Of a stretch of 64,000 bases of DNA, positions 27,941 to 37,566 are shown piece after piece. The translations under genes and the position numbers were made by a program. Below the pieces are notes generated by a model that searched no databases, was not told the DNA's origin, and saw nothing but the letters and a program-made list of their open reading frames with translations. This stretch comes from Vibrio kanaloae (GTDB lineage Bacteria; Pseudomonadota; Gammaproteobacteria; Enterobacterales; Vibrionaceae), in assembly GCF_024347535.1 (NCBI RefSeq), contig NZ_AP025498.1:124001-188000 (forward strand). The letters are read 5' to 3'. The first letter of the stretch is position 1. The number at the start of each line of letters is the position of its first letter.

Positions 27941-28837
27941 TCAGTCTAATGCAGCTCGTCTTCGCGGTTTCATTAAAACTGGCTTCTTCACTACCAAATA
28001 TACCGCTGTAGCTGACAAGGCAAACCCCATTGCACCATAGGTGTCAAACGACTCGCCAAAAATAAGCCAAGCTTGAATTGCCGTCGTTGGCGGAACTAAA
28101 TAAAACACCGATGCTACGCTTGAGGATGCACCATGCTCAACCATATACAACAGCAACAGAATTGCTACGCACGATAGAACAATCACGAGCCAAGCAAGCG
28201 TTAGAGTAAACTCCAGAGTCCAGTTCACTTGCATGGTTTCGTAACGCATCGCGAAAGGAAGAAACAAGGCCGCGGCTGCTAGGTATTGCACCATCGCCCC
28301 ACCCACCATATCAGTCCCCTGACAAAAGCGCTTCTGGTATAAAGTGCCGCAGGTAATGCCAACCAGGGAGACTAAGCACAATAATGTCGCAATGCTTTTT
28401 TGATCATCCGATTGCCATTCAATATTCCCCATCAACACTAAGCTAATACCGGCAAAACCAAGCGATAAGCCAAGCCATTGAGCGGCGTTAAAACGCTGTG
28501 ACGTGCAGCTGACCATGATCAGTGCCGTGAGAATAGGTTGTAAGCCAACAAGTAACGAACTGAGCCCCGCAGGCATGCCAAAATTTATAGCAAAGTACGT
28601 TCCACCAAGGTAGAAACCATGAATCAGAATGCCCACCACGCAGGCGTGAAAAAATGCTCGACCACGAGGAATACGACGCTTAAGAAACGCTATCAAAACT
28701 AAAAACAGCGCGACATTAGCGACCATCCTAAGTGAAAGTAACGTCGCAGGCTCGGCGTATTCAACACCAAGACGTGCGCCAACAAAGCCCGATGACCACA
28801 ATATTACAAACACAAACGGAATCATTTTAATCAGCAT
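27941..28837 (-). CDS. EamA/DMT-superfamily transporter
   Basis: A 298-aa inner-membrane protein with ten predicted spans in two EamA repeats. The first repeat holds VILWSSGFVGARLGVEYAEPATLLSLRM and the second contains VEHGASSSVASVFYLVPPTTAIQAWLIFGE, both family signatures. These transporters usually export amino acids or other metabolites. It is divergent from a MocR-type regulator (28960), a common pairing in which the regulator controls the exporter. The substrate is unknown. Confidence 0.9.
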   Translation of the reverse strand: MLIKMIPFVFVILWSSGFVGARLGVEYAEPATLLSLRMVANVALFLVLIAFLKRRIPRGRAFFHACVVGILIHGFYLGGTYFAINFGMPAGLSSLLVGLQPILTALIMVSCTSQRFNAAQWLGLSLGFAGISLVLMGNIEWQSDDQKSIATLLCLVSLVGITCGTLYQKRFCQGTDMVGGAMVQYLAAAALFLPFAMRYETMQVNWTLEFTLTLAWLVIVLSCVAILLLLYMVEHGASSSVASVFYLVPPTTAIQAWLIFGESFDTYGAMGFALSATAVYLVVKKPVLMKPRRRAALD

Positions 28838-28959
28838 TACAAACCTCTGGTCAACTCTTCATCAATGCTGTTACCTTAGTTGGGTACAGATAAGTAATAA
28901 AGATACAGATATAATACTTTTAATGGTTACAGATTGAGAAACAAACGAGAGGTGAATGT

Positions 28960-30387
28960 GTGGACGTAGAACTCAGCAGCAACAAATATCTAGCGACCGA
29001 GCAGCACATTAAAGATCAGATAGAGAAAGGCTTGTTTCACCCCGATGACCGATTACCTTCTATTCGCCAACTCAGTGAACAACTTGGGGTAAGTAAAAAT
29101 ACCGTGATTCGAGCCTATCAAGAACTCGAAGCGACAGGCTGGGTTTATTCTGTTCCCAAATCGGGTTATCGCGTCAAAGCACCTAATACCACTAATTGGG
29201 ATACGCCAAGCCAACCTCAAAAAGTTGATCTATTGTCAGTCACAAAATCTGTACTCTCTCCCCCGAAAGGTCGTTTAAAACTGCTGGCTGGCTCTGCCCA
29301 TCCCAACATCAACAACCCCGCCATTCGTAGCTTATATGCCGAAATCGGTCGACACAGCCGTTTACAAACCCAATTACCGGGTTATTACCAGTTACCGCCC
29401 GGTGACGAGCAATTAGTAAGGCAATTGTTAAAGATCACCCATGATCTAGGCGTACCTGCGGGATCGAAAGAGATTGCGATTACTCATGGTGCGCAACAAG
29501 CGATCAGCCTGGCTTTACGGGCATTAACCAAGCCGGGCGACATCGTAGCGGTAGAGTCACCGTGTTACTTCGGCAACTTGCTGCTACTTGAATCACTGGG
29601 TTTGCAGGCTCTAGAGATACCAAGCAGTGTTAGCCACGGAATAGACATCCCATCGCTACAAAGTGCACTTGATAAATGGCAAGTAAAAACGCTGCTTCTC
29701 ACACCGAACTTTACCAATCCAACAGGTTCGCGAATGCCGTTAGCTAACCGTGAGTTATTATTAGAGGTCACTGGCTCTTTACCGCTCATCGAGGACGATG
29801 TGTTTGGTAGTCTGGCGTTTGATAGACCAATCGCCAGCCTCAAAGAACTTGATAACCAAGATCGGGTTATCTATGTGAACTCACTATCTAAAACCTTAGA
29901 CTCGCGCTTGCGAATTGGCTGGCTACTGTCGGGGCGTTACCAACCTTTGGTCGAAAAGTATCAGCTTTGCGACAACATGGGCAGCTCAAATTTGATGCAA
30001 TCCGCAGTGGGGCAATTCCTCACTACCGGTAAATATCGCAGTCATTTATCCAAAATGAAACGGCTCTACCAAACCAATCAAAAGCAATTCCAAAGCCTGT
30101 TAATACAAGCATTAGATAGCTACCCACACCTTAAAGGACGCTATCATTTATCGAAGCCAGAGGGATCTTTTCTAAACTGGATAACACTACCTGAATCGGT
30201 CGATAGCTACACGGTCTATCAAGATTGTTTAAAACATAAGTTAGGCATTTTACCCGGAACAGTATTTGGGACTAATGACCAATACAGGAACTGTTTGCGA
30301 TTCACTGTTGCCAATATTGAAGAGAGTAAAGAGTGGAAGGAAGGGATAGTCACCTTAGCGAAGCTTATCGCTAAACACGTACACTAA
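28960..30387 (+). CDS. MocR-family regulator (GntR HTH + aminotransferase-like domain)
   Basis: A 475-aa fusion. Residues ~5-75 form a GntR winged helix (DDRLPSIRQLSEQLGVSKNTVIRAYQELEATGWV). The rest is a fold-type I aminotransferase domain with PLP-binding SLSKTLDSRLRIGWL, the Lys being the Schiff-base residue, and TPNFTNPTG for cofactor contact. The start is GTG with GAGAGG upstream. Such proteins sense PLP or amino compounds and regulate neighbours; the divergent DMT exporter is the probable target. A weak hairpin at 30400-30437 follows. Confidence 0.9.
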   Translation: MDVELSSNKYLATEQHIKDQIEKGLFHPDDRLPSIRQLSEQLGVSKNTVIRAYQELEATGWVYSVPKSGYRVKAPNTTNWDTPSQPQKVDLLSVTKSVLSPPKGRLKLLAGSAHPNINNPAIRSLYAEIGRHSRLQTQLPGYYQLPPGDEQLVRQLLKITHDLGVPAGSKEIAITHGAQQAISLALRALTKPGDIVAVESPCYFGNLLLLESLGLQALEIPSSVSHGIDIPSLQSALDKWQVKTLLLTPNFTNPTGSRMPLANRELLLEVTGSLPLIEDDVFGSLAFDRPIASLKELDNQDRVIYVNSLSKTLDSRLRIGWLLSGRYQPLVEKYQLCDNMGSSNLMQSAVGQFLTTGKYRSHLSKMKRLYQTNQKQFQSLLIQALDSYPHLKGRYHLSKPEGSFLNWITLPESVDSYTVYQDCLKHKLGILPGTVFGTNDQYRNCLRFTVANIEESKEWKEGIVTLAKLIAKHVH

Positions 30388-30399
30388 TTCTAGCGCCTA

Positions 30400-30437
30400 A
30401 CGAAGATATGCCCGCTGTAGGTGAGTCATATCTTCGT
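30400..30437. terminator. Hairpin downstream of the MocR gene
   Basis: An 11-bp perfect stem ACGAAGATATG / CATATCTTCGT with a 16-base loop but no T run. It could terminate weakly or protect the 3' end. Confidence 0.4.
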
Positions 30438-30443
30438 ATCAAG

Positions 30444-30492
30444 CTCTTAACTCTTAACTCTTAACTCTTAACTCTTAACTCTTAACTCTTAA
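30444..30492. repeat. Seven perfect copies of CTCTTAA
   Basis: A 49-bp heptanucleotide microsatellite. It overlaps the last two codons and the stop codon of the chemoreceptor gene at 30482 and fills the space to the converging MocR gene. Confidence 0.95.
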
Positions 30493-32461
30493 AAGTATTA
30501 GAGAGTTGTTTCAGTGAGGCTGCTAGTTCTGCTTGCTCTTTGGCTGTCGCCGCAATTTGCGTTGCACCTGTCGTAGATTCTGTCGACTTCTGCTCTACCG
30601 CCATAACGTTCTGAGCAATATCTTGAGTCACAACTGCTTGCTCTTCGGTTGCGGTTGCAATCTGTTCTGTCATGCTAAATATCTCGCTCACTGCAACTGA
30701 AATATCTTGCAGAGTTTTCTCTACTCCTCGTGAGTCCTCAACGGCTCTTGACGACATCTCCTTGCTGTTATCAATCACGTTAAACGCGGTTTGCACGTCT
30801 GCTTGTAGTGAGCCAATGAAGCCTTCAATTTCCAAGGTAGACTCTTGAGTGCGCTGTGCTAATGTCCGAACTTCATCCGCCACGACTGCGAAACCACGAC
30901 CTTGTTCACCAGCACGTGCGGCTTCAATCGCCGCGTTTAGCGCGAGTAAGTTGGTTTGGTCAGCAACCGATTTGATCACGTCAATCACGCTGTTAATGTT
31001 ATTGCTACTGTCGTGTAGGTGGGCAATTTTTTCAGCCAGATCGTTAATCTCAGACGCTAGGTTTTCAATCGATTGATAAGAGTGCTGAACCGTGCTCAAG
31101 CCTTCTTGTGACTGTTTATTAGCCAACTTAGCTGAACTTGCTGTTTGTTGTGTTTTAGCCGCGACTTCGTTTACGGTTGCTGAAAGCTCTTCTGTCGCAG
31201 TTGCAATTAAGCCAATTTGGTCTTGTTGATCAACTAAGGTGTTGGAGTTGTATTGGCAAGTTTGCGCTGTCTCTTCTGCAGCAGAAGCGAGTGTCAGGCT
31301 AGATTGAGACAGGTTGTCGATAACTTCAGAGAACTTCTCTAGAGTGGTATTAAGCGACAACGAGATCTGACCTAATTCACTTTTACCTTCGTAAGTCGCA
31401 CGTACCGTTAGGTCATTCTCATCACGTACTTTTGAAAGCACTCTCGTTAAATCTTTCACTCGAGTCGTCAGATCGGTAATTGCTTTAACGCTAACAAAGG
31501 TCGAGAACAAGGTAATTACGACAAAAATAGCAATACTGGTAATCATTGCCGATCGAGCACTGGCAGCTTTTTGCTCCGTAAGCGTGATCAATGATTCTGC
31601 TAAATGGTTTTCTGTCTTCTTCAGCTGAATAATACGTGCCGTTGATTGAGAGAACCAGTAGACAGGGTCGACATCAAAACCACTCATTTTAGATTCCGCT
31701 AAATCGCGAAGCTTTTCTACTTCGGCCACCGAGCGGTCATTTAACTGTTGCTCAAAAAATCGCACGTTGTCTGGGTTACTCAACACTTTAAAGTTCGAGA
31801 AGTAGGTATTTTGCTCAGTCACCAAAGAGATGAATTTAACCAACATGCCTGGGCCAAATTCATTTTTAGAGAAGGTATTATTTAGGACAGCACGCTCGAT
31901 ACCCGCTCGCTCTTTACCTTGTAAAAAGTTGTAGTAAGCGATGGTTTCTTTAGTGATAGTGGCATCAGAACTCAGCTCTGCAATTAATGCAGAAACACTG
32001 AGTAACTTGGCATTGAGTTTGGTGTAGTAACCTAAAGCTTCAGAAAGTGGAATCGATTGAGAATCGACTCGATTACGAATAGAAGTAATTTGATTTAAGC
32101 TTTGGCTTATTTCAGTGTTCAGACGAGCGATTTGCGGTAAGTCGATCCCCGCAGATTGCCAGTATTCTGTTTTCAGATTACGTCTATTATCAGCACTGGC
32201 TCTTTGAGCTCGTAGTTCACTGACAAACTTGGTGCCCTGTGAGCCGATAAATCCAGCCGTCATTCCACGCTCTTTCTGTAACTCATGCACCAATTCGCTG
32301 TACACGACTGATAAACGCGTAAGTTGGTTTAATGATGTCATTTCACTGGTGGTTTCTACGCCTTTTGAAATAGCAGAAACACTCAGCCATAGAAAACCTA
32401 AAATCGGTAAAATAAGCAAAGCGATGATTTTTTGCTTAAAAGACATATCGGTTAATTTCAT
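30482..32461 (-). CDS. Methyl-accepting chemotaxis protein with NIT sensor domain
   Basis: A 659-aa chemoreceptor. After a first membrane span (residues ~10-30) the periplasmic region has the nitrate/nitrite-sensing NIT domain signature [20 protein letters not shown] and a helical bundle to about residue 290. A second span near 300-325 is followed by HAMP and the signalling domain with tip [23 protein letters not shown] domains bind nitrate or nitrite in some proteins; binding here is untested. The stop codon lies inside a heptanucleotide repeat. Confidence 0.93.
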   Translation of the reverse strand: MKLTDMSFKQKIIALLILPILGFLWLSVSAISKGVETTSEMTSLNQLTRLSVVYSELVHELQKERGMTAGFIGSQGTKFVSELRAQRASADNRRNLKTEYWQSAGIDLPQIARLNTEISQSLNQITSIRNRVDSQSIPLSEALGYYTKLNAKLLSVSALIAELSSDATITKETIAYYNFLQGKERAGIERAVLNNTFSKNEFGPGMLVKFISLVTEQNTYFSNFKVLSNPDNVRFFEQQLNDRSVAEVEKLRDLAESKMSGFDVDPVYWFSQSTARIIQLKKTENHLAESLITLTEQKAASARSAMITSIAIFVVITLFSTFVSVKAITDLTTRVKDLTRVLSKVRDENDLTVRATYEGKSELGQISLSLNTTLEKFSEVIDNLSQSSLTLASAAEETAQTCQYNSNTLVDQQDQIGLIATATEELSATVNEVAAKTQQTASSAKLANKQSQEGLSTVQHSYQSIENLASEINDLAEKIAHLHDSSNNINSVIDVIKSVADQTNLLALNAAIEAARAGEQGRGFAVVADEVRTLAQRTQESTLEIEGFIGSLQADVQTAFNVIDNSKEMSSRAVEDSRGVEKTLQDISVAVSEIFSMTEQIATATEEQAVVTQDIAQNVMAVEQKSTESTTGATQIAATAKEQAELAASLKQLSNTFKS

Positions 32462-32956
32462 TTTTATTTCCTAGCAGCTAACAAATCTTTTCAGTCATCT
32501 AACTCGCACATCTTTAATTAAGATGCGCCTCAATTGTGACTGTATAATTATTCAACTTGATCAATGTGCATCAATTACCGTGCCACACAGATCGCGATGC
32601 GATGAAGGTAACATTTAACCTTACAAAATTCATTGATTTACCGATAAAACTATTAGCTAAGCGACCTAACGATACCAAAAACACGTGCGACAACATTTTA
32701 TTGACGCAATCGACTGAAAACTGACACATTTTTACCACCCAAAAGGGGTAGGCCTGCACCAATTATGTGCTCAGAGAAAACGATATATTCAGAACTAACT
32801 ATAAATTCAACGCTCACCAGCGATTGATTCACAACTAACCAACTCCCTATTCTGCGCTGATTAACTGTCTATTCCTCGTTAACTAAATATGTATAATGCC
32901 GAATTATTAAAGTAGAGATTCGCAATAAATATGCGACAACAACTGAGAGATATTGT
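32462..32956. other. Intergenic region upstream of the NIT chemoreceptor
   Basis: About 495 bases with only short antisense-like frames and no convincing gene, repeat or terminator. It should contain the chemoreceptor promoter and that of the small CxxC protein. Confidence 0.4.
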
Positions 32957-33130
32957 ATGGATTGTCCCGCTTGCGAAGAACATATCGGTTGGGAATGGGT
33001 AGAAGAAGCGGCCATTGAGCCCAATGAGGAATTCGATTGTCCAGAGTGCGACGCAACATTGATGTACACCATCGATGAAGGTACCTACTACGGCGCTCAG
33101 CACAAGACCGTAGAAGTTATTGATGATTAA
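32957..33130 (+). CDS. Small double-CxxC (zinc-ribbon-like) protein
   Basis: A 57-aa acidic protein with two Cys pairs, CPAC at residues 3-6 and CPEC at 28-31, spaced as in a zinc ribbon, and a hydrophilic C-terminus ending VEVIDD. A GAGAG ribosome site lies just upstream of the ATG. I recognise the CPxCG-like small cysteine-rich type but no specific family. It might bind zinc and act as an adaptor. It lies 138 bases before a TetR gene, in the same direction. Confidence 0.72.
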   Translation: MDCPACEEHIGWEWVEEAAIEPNEEFDCPECDATLMYTIDEGTYYGAQHKTVEVIDD

Positions 33131-33210
33131 GATGATTTCCTGATGATCCGGATTTTTATTAACTCTTTGATGTCCTAAGCCTGTGCAAAGCAGCCAAACA
33201 CACCTTTACT

Positions 33211-33249
33211 AGAACGGGCGTTCAGCATAAAATATTGAACATATGTTCA
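33211..33249. promoter_or_regulatory. Two palindromic operators before the TetR gene
   Basis: AGAACGGGCGTTCA (33211-33224) and TGAACATATGTTCA (33236-33249, a perfect 14-bp palindrome) share GAAC-N4-GTTC and are 25 bases apart, just upstream of the TetR-family start codon. This looks like an autoregulatory site pair. Confidence 0.6.
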
Positions 33250-33268
33250 GATTAATGAAGTAGATGTT

Positions 33269-33853
33269 ATGGCTAAGACCGCTAAGTTCGATAGACAAGA
33301 CGTAGTAGATAAAGCAACGAACCTGTATTGGGAAAAGGGCTTTCATGCGACTTCTATGCGTAACCTGCAAGACGTGATTGATATGCGCCCGGGCAGCATC
33401 TACGCGACGTTCGGCAGCAAAGAAGGTTTGTTTAAAGAGACGCTTGCTCGCTATACCGAACTTGGCATTCTTAATCTGAACCGCTTCCGCGGTGAAAACG
33501 AATCGCCTATCAAAGCGCTGGAAAACTTCGTAAAACGCGCCGTTGTCGAATCGAAACAGAGCGCGCCAAACGGCATGTGTATGCTGGCTAAAACGGTCGC
33601 AGAACTGACTGATGAACACGCAGAGCTATTAGCAGAAGCGAAGAAATCACTAAAGATCATGGAAGGTGAGTTCGCCAAGTTGATTACAGAAGCGCAAGAA
33701 CTGGGTGAGATCAGTAAAGAGCGCGAACCGACTCAACTTGCTCGTCATGTTCAGGTTCAAATCGCAGGCCTGCGTACTTACGCCAAAACCTGTGACGATA
33801 TCGATTTACTCAACTCAATGGTTGAAGACGTATTTAAGTACCACCCTTTTTAG
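33269..33853 (+). CDS. TetR-family transcriptional regulator
   Basis: A 194-aa repressor. The N-terminal HTH (VDKATNLYWEKGFHATSMRNLQDVIDMRPGSIYATFGSKEGLF, residues ~13-55) is typical of the TetR/AcrR group; the C-terminal ligand domain (MCMLAKTVAELTDEHAELL) resembles the NemR/TetR_C group that senses electrophiles. The ATG is preceded by AAGTAGATGTT with weak ribosome site. Palindromes in its own promoter suggest autoregulation. No obvious target gene lies alongside; the next gene is convergent. Confidence 0.9.
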   Translation: MAKTAKFDRQDVVDKATNLYWEKGFHATSMRNLQDVIDMRPGSIYATFGSKEGLFKETLARYTELGILNLNRFRGENESPIKALENFVKRAVVESKQSAPNGMCMLAKTVAELTDEHAELLAEAKKSLKIMEGEFAKLITEAQELGEISKEREPTQLARHVQVQIAGLRTYAKTCDDIDLLNSMVEDVFKYHPF

Positions 33854-33921
33854 CGTCTGAGTTTATTTATATAATGTTACCCATCTACAACCTAAACAAG
33901 CTACCTATAAAAAGTATTCGG

Positions 33922-35448
33922 TTATGTTATCGGACACGGTTTTATTTCAGAGGTGAGACTTTCTTTCAACTGTTTATATGGCATCGGGTAGCCCAGATAA
34001 TAACCTTGGGCTTGTTCGCAATTTAACGTTTTCAAAATTGACAGTTGTTGAGCATTTTCAACCCCTTCAGCCACTACACTAATGCCAAACCCTCGTGCTA
34101 TATCAATGATACCAGACGTTATGGCTCTAGAGCGATAATCATCTTCTAACCCATTGATGTAACTGCGATCGACTTTAATCTCATCAACATCCAACTTGCT
34201 AAATATACCAAAAGAAGTGTAACCAACCCCAAAGTCATCTATCGAAAAAGAAACCCCATGTTTTTTTAATTTTTGAACAGCGATTGCACACTGATCTATA
34301 TCTTTTAAAATAGCGGTTTCCGTGATTTCAAGACAAAGTAAGCGAGCGAACTCGGGATCCTTGCGTAGATAATTATCCAGATGGTCCATGTCATCCACGC
34401 TATTTAGCTCTACCGCTGAAATATTGACCGAGACACTATTTAACACACTCCCGAGCAAACCACAGGCTCTTAGTTGTACCGCAGTTTTCTCTAGAACTAA
34501 CGTGGTCAAATCACGACAAAAATGATTCTCTTCGGCTAACGCAACAAAGATATCCGGTGAAACGGCACCATAGCGTTCATGCGTCCAACGAGACAATACT
34601 TCAACGCCAGCGACGGAGTTACTTCCAATGTCATATTTTGGCTGAAACACAATATCAATCGCTTTGTCATCAATCGCTTTACGTAACTCTTGCACCATTT
34701 CTTGACGCTGACGTTCAATTTCAGTGAGTTTGGGGTCATGAAATTCAATCGTATTTTTACTTTTCTTTGCTTCAGTTAAAGCATGGGTCGCAGATGCCAT
34801 GAGTTGCTTACCACTATTACCATCCGAGGGAAATAAAGCAGCACCAATACAACAAGTGGCATTGGTATTATAACGATAAGCACACTGGTTAAATCTACGA
34901 TGTACGAGAGCAATGTAGGGTTCAATATCTTCCTTATCATTGAGCTTGACTAAACACGCAAAACCATCGGAGTGTACCCGTGACGAAAGAGGTTGATGCT
35001 CTACAGGAAGTTCAATAGATCGTGCGATGTCTTTTAAAAATGAATGAGTACTTTCGAACCCAATCTGATCAGCGACTGATTTGAAGTTATCAATATCAAG
35101 TAAAAAGAGGACATACTGGTCCGTAGCCTGAGATTTGTTCAGCCTTTTATTTAAGTATCGATAAAAAACTGATGGACTATGCAACCCGGTTACACTATCA
35201 AGGTCGTTAGCGCTCTCTAAATCTCGATTATTTTTCCGAACCATTATCCACAATAAGGTAGACGTTAGAATGATAAAGATCAGACCTTTGATTGTCTGTG
35301 CTAAGGCATGTTCTTGTAAATCACTGGATAGCGACTCAACCGCGAGGTCAGAGAAAAAAATCCATAAAAATGAAATTATTAAGTAACTGAGGACTATATT
35401 TACCGGATGCTTTTTTACCTTATTCATCGTTAGCTGCTGTCTCTCCAT
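33922..35448 (-). CDS. GGDEF/EAL-domain protein, probable c-di-GMP phosphodiesterase
   Basis: A 508-aa membrane protein. Two N-terminal spans (residues ~18-38 and 52-68) have almost no periplasmic sensor. The GGDEF domain is degenerate: the signature is HSDGFA, so cyclase activity is unlikely. The EAL domain retains catalytic motifs as EVLSRW, NISAVEL, LEITETA, DDFGVGYTS, KVDRSYI, AEGVEN and QGYYLGYP; the second residue of EAL is Val, which is tolerated. It probably degrades c-di-GMP. It lies downstream of a diguanylate cyclase in the same direction, with 193 bases between. Confidence 0.9.
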   Translation of the reverse strand: MERQQLTMNKVKKHPVNIVLSYLIISFLWIFFSDLAVESLSSDLQEHALAQTIKGLIFIILTSTLLWIMVRKNNRDLESANDLDSVTGLHSPSVFYRYLNKRLNKSQATDQYVLFLLDIDNFKSVADQIGFESTHSFLKDIARSIELPVEHQPLSSRVHSDGFACLVKLNDKEDIEPYIALVHRRFNQCAYRYNTNATCCIGAALFPSDGNSGKQLMASATHALTEAKKSKNTIEFHDPKLTEIERQRQEMVQELRKAIDDKAIDIVFQPKYDIGSNSVAGVEVLSRWTHERYGAVSPDIFVALAEENHFCRDLTTLVLEKTAVQLRACGLLGSVLNSVSVNISAVELNSVDDMDHLDNYLRKDPEFARLLCLEITETAILKDIDQCAIAVQKLKKHGVSFSIDDFGVGYTSFGIFSKLDVDEIKVDRSYINGLEDDYRSRAITSGIIDIARGFGISVVAEGVENAQQLSILKTLNCEQAQGYYLGYPMPYKQLKESLTSEIKPCPIT

Positions 35449-35641
35449 CTAATGTGTCATGATTCATGTGTTACAAGCTGCTCATAACGTAAATCGCAAT
35501 CTACCGCTCGCGCTTTTATTTTTAACCTTAGTTTGTCAATTTACATCATCGCTCTGCGCGAAAAAACCTTTCAGGGTTAAACATGTTCAGAACGATTTGT
35601 GTGAATGTTAGTCTCTCACTGAATACCAGCTCTAAGTTAAA

Positions 35642-36844
35642 CTAGGAGTGACTTACCGCTTTTGTTGATATCGAGTAATTTTCACATGATTCTTCAATCA
35701 CAATAGTATTTCTTCCTTTGAGCTTTGCTTGATAAAGAGCTTTATCAGCCCGATCTACACAATCTTTCCACTTTTCATTTTCTGATAGTGAACTGATACC
35801 GAAACTTGATGTAACTTGCAAAGATGGATGCTCTTCAAGTCTAATCTGTCCAATGGCAGAGCGTAATTGTTCTGAAAGAGCTGCAGCTTGCTCAAGATTC
35901 GAATCCGGTAACCAAATAAGAATTTCATCTCCTCCAAGTCGAAAAACCGTATTAGGTAAATCGACTATACTCAACACTGTTTTGGCTAAGGCTTTTATGG
36001 CGTCGTCACCAACAATATGCCCAAATTGATCGTTCACCTGTTTAAAGTTATCAATGTCTAATAATACGATACTCACTGGCTGGTGATTAACTTGTGCAAG
36101 GTACCTTTGCACCGCTTTGTCTAGAGCACGGCGATTCTGTAATGTCGTAAGAGGATCTTGTTGTGAAAGACATTGAAGTGAATGTACTAACCTAGCATTA
36201 ATTAGCCAAAGCATTGAAAAGGACATGGAGACAATTAAAACAATGCTAAAAATATACGTATATTCATTCAAGTAGTTACCACTGATAAAATCATTGGTCT
36301 CTTTCAATGCGAAGTGTGACTTTGTCGCTCGGAAAAACATGAAGAGGCTATAAATAATAAAGGTTAAAGCCATCATATTCACAGCTAAAGTGAGGTCTTT
36401 CTTTTTTCCATTAAGTATTACAGTAGCCGAGCTTGCGGTTACAAAAGACAAGTAAAGACTAATGGCAATGATACGATTTTTTATGGAAGGTTCATAATAA
36501 GTAAAGTAAACAAAACTAACTAAAATCATGACTAAAGCTATGCGGCTGTAACGAACAACATCAAATGAGTGGTTACGAAAGATAGTCAGGCTATACAATA
36601 CCAAATGAAAGCCATAGGAAATCGTGACATTGGCAATAATAATACTGATGAAATCAGGAATGACGCCTCTCAGACTCAATATAGTTGTACCAAGCCCAAT
36701 CACAAATATGGATAATGAAAAGAGGGAAAGACCTAGTACTTTCTTTTGCGCTGACTGAAATAGCAACAAACCGATACTAAAAGTTAGTGAGAAAACAATA
36801 AAAACTATACTTAGAGTTTTTATGTCTAACGGGAAAGGGGCCAT
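35642..36844 (-). CDS. Membrane diguanylate cyclase (GGDEF)
   Basis: A 400-aa protein. The N-terminal ~215 residues hold six to seven hydrophobic helices of an uncharacterised integral-membrane sensor region. The GGDEF domain is intact: VLLDIDNFKQVNDQFGHIVGDDAI and FRLGGDEILIW (GGDEI signature), then ADKALYQAK. The inhibitory RxxD site is absent. It makes c-di-GMP from GTP. AAGGAA precedes the ATG, and a large dyad lies just upstream. Confidence 0.92.
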   Translation of the reverse strand: MAPFPLDIKTLSIVFIVFSLTFSIGLLLFQSAQKKVLGLSLFSLSIFVIGLGTTILSLRGVIPDFISIIIANVTISYGFHLVLYSLTIFRNHSFDVVRYSRIALVMILVSFVYFTYYEPSIKNRIIAISLYLSFVTASSATVILNGKKKDLTLAVNMMALTFIIYSLFMFFRATKSHFALKETNDFISGNYLNEYTYIFSIVLIVSMSFSMLWLINARLVHSLQCLSQQDPLTTLQNRRALDKAVQRYLAQVNHQPVSIVLLDIDNFKQVNDQFGHIVGDDAIKALAKTVLSIVDLPNTVFRLGGDEILIWLPDSNLEQAAALSEQLRSAIGQIRLEEHPSLQVTSSFGISSLSENEKWKDCVDRADKALYQAKLKGRNTIVIEESCENYSISTKAVSHS

Positions 36845-36860
36845 ATTTTTCCTTAAATAT

Positions 36861-36913
36861 GATAGAATTTTATACCATTTTAATGTTACTGAGCATGGTA
36901 TAATTTTACTATC
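36861..36913 (-). promoter_or_regulatory. Large dyad in the leader of the diguanylate cyclase gene
   Basis: GATAG...TATACCA (36861-36877) mirrors TGGTATA...CTATC (36896-36913) with an 18-base centre. It ends 17 bases before the start codon, adjacent to the ribosome site, so it could be an operator or an RNA hairpin controlling translation. Confidence 0.45.
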
Positions 36914-37190
36914 TTCCTACTCTCATTTGATTTTAGGTAATCAGGCCTGATTCGCATAAATGCACACATCTAAGCCTTAAATTCAGCGATTAATCATAAC
37001 AAATTATAATGAAAATCATAGCTTCCATCCACTTGGTCGCATCCAGCCAATTTAATTCGATAAAAATGGAGTTGTAAACCTGCTTCTTTCATCTGCTCCT
37101 CCGCCTTTTTAACTCGTTGATTCTGTGTTTATTCACCACCCTCAGGTCCAGTTTGCCAACGAACTGTCAAAATACTTTGCAAAGAGTCAA

Positions 37191-37232
37191 CCATCTCCAT
37201 CTCCATCTCCATCTCCATCTCCATCTCCATCT
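37191..37232. repeat. Seven perfect copies of CCATCT
   Basis: A 42-bp hexanucleotide microsatellite followed by seven A. It lies in a gene-free stretch of 720 bases (36845-37566), which otherwise holds the diguanylate cyclase leader and the MITE. Confidence 0.95.
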
Positions 37233-37286
37233 AAAAAAATGTGTCACTATTTAATCTTGTAATAAAGTGCTCATTAAACTAATGCT

Positions 37287-37556
37287 CTAGGGCGTGTTGA
37301 TCTTTCGAGCGGATTTTTGCAGCGAGTTACTGGGTATTTATACAAGGCAGAGGCGTCGATGTGTAGCTAGCCTACATGAGAAGCCGATAACGTAGTAGAA
37401 ATAACCAGCAAACGCTGCCCGTAGGGTTCGGCTAAAAGCGTTTTACTCTTTGTTGAGGGAAATTTGCTTAGAATGACTAGGCTACTTCCCCCTCGCCGCG
37501 ATTAAAACGCTTTTATCTCGAACAAAATTTAACCACGAAAGGTCAACACGCCCTAG
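37287..37556. mobile_element. MITE, 270 bp, with 21-bp terminal inverted repeats
   Basis: The ends at 37287-37307 and 37536-37556 are inverted copies with one mismatch (outer part CTAGGGCGTGTTGA). Outermost CTAG or TA can be read as a target duplication, as for IS5-group or TA-inserting elements. No transposase frame is inside. An internal inverted pair (AAAAGCGTTTTA at 37434 and TAAAACGCTTTT at 37503) adds secondary structure. It sits 11 bases from the stop codon of the oppA-like gene. Confidence 0.82.
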
Positions 37557-37566
37557 TCATGCTTAA

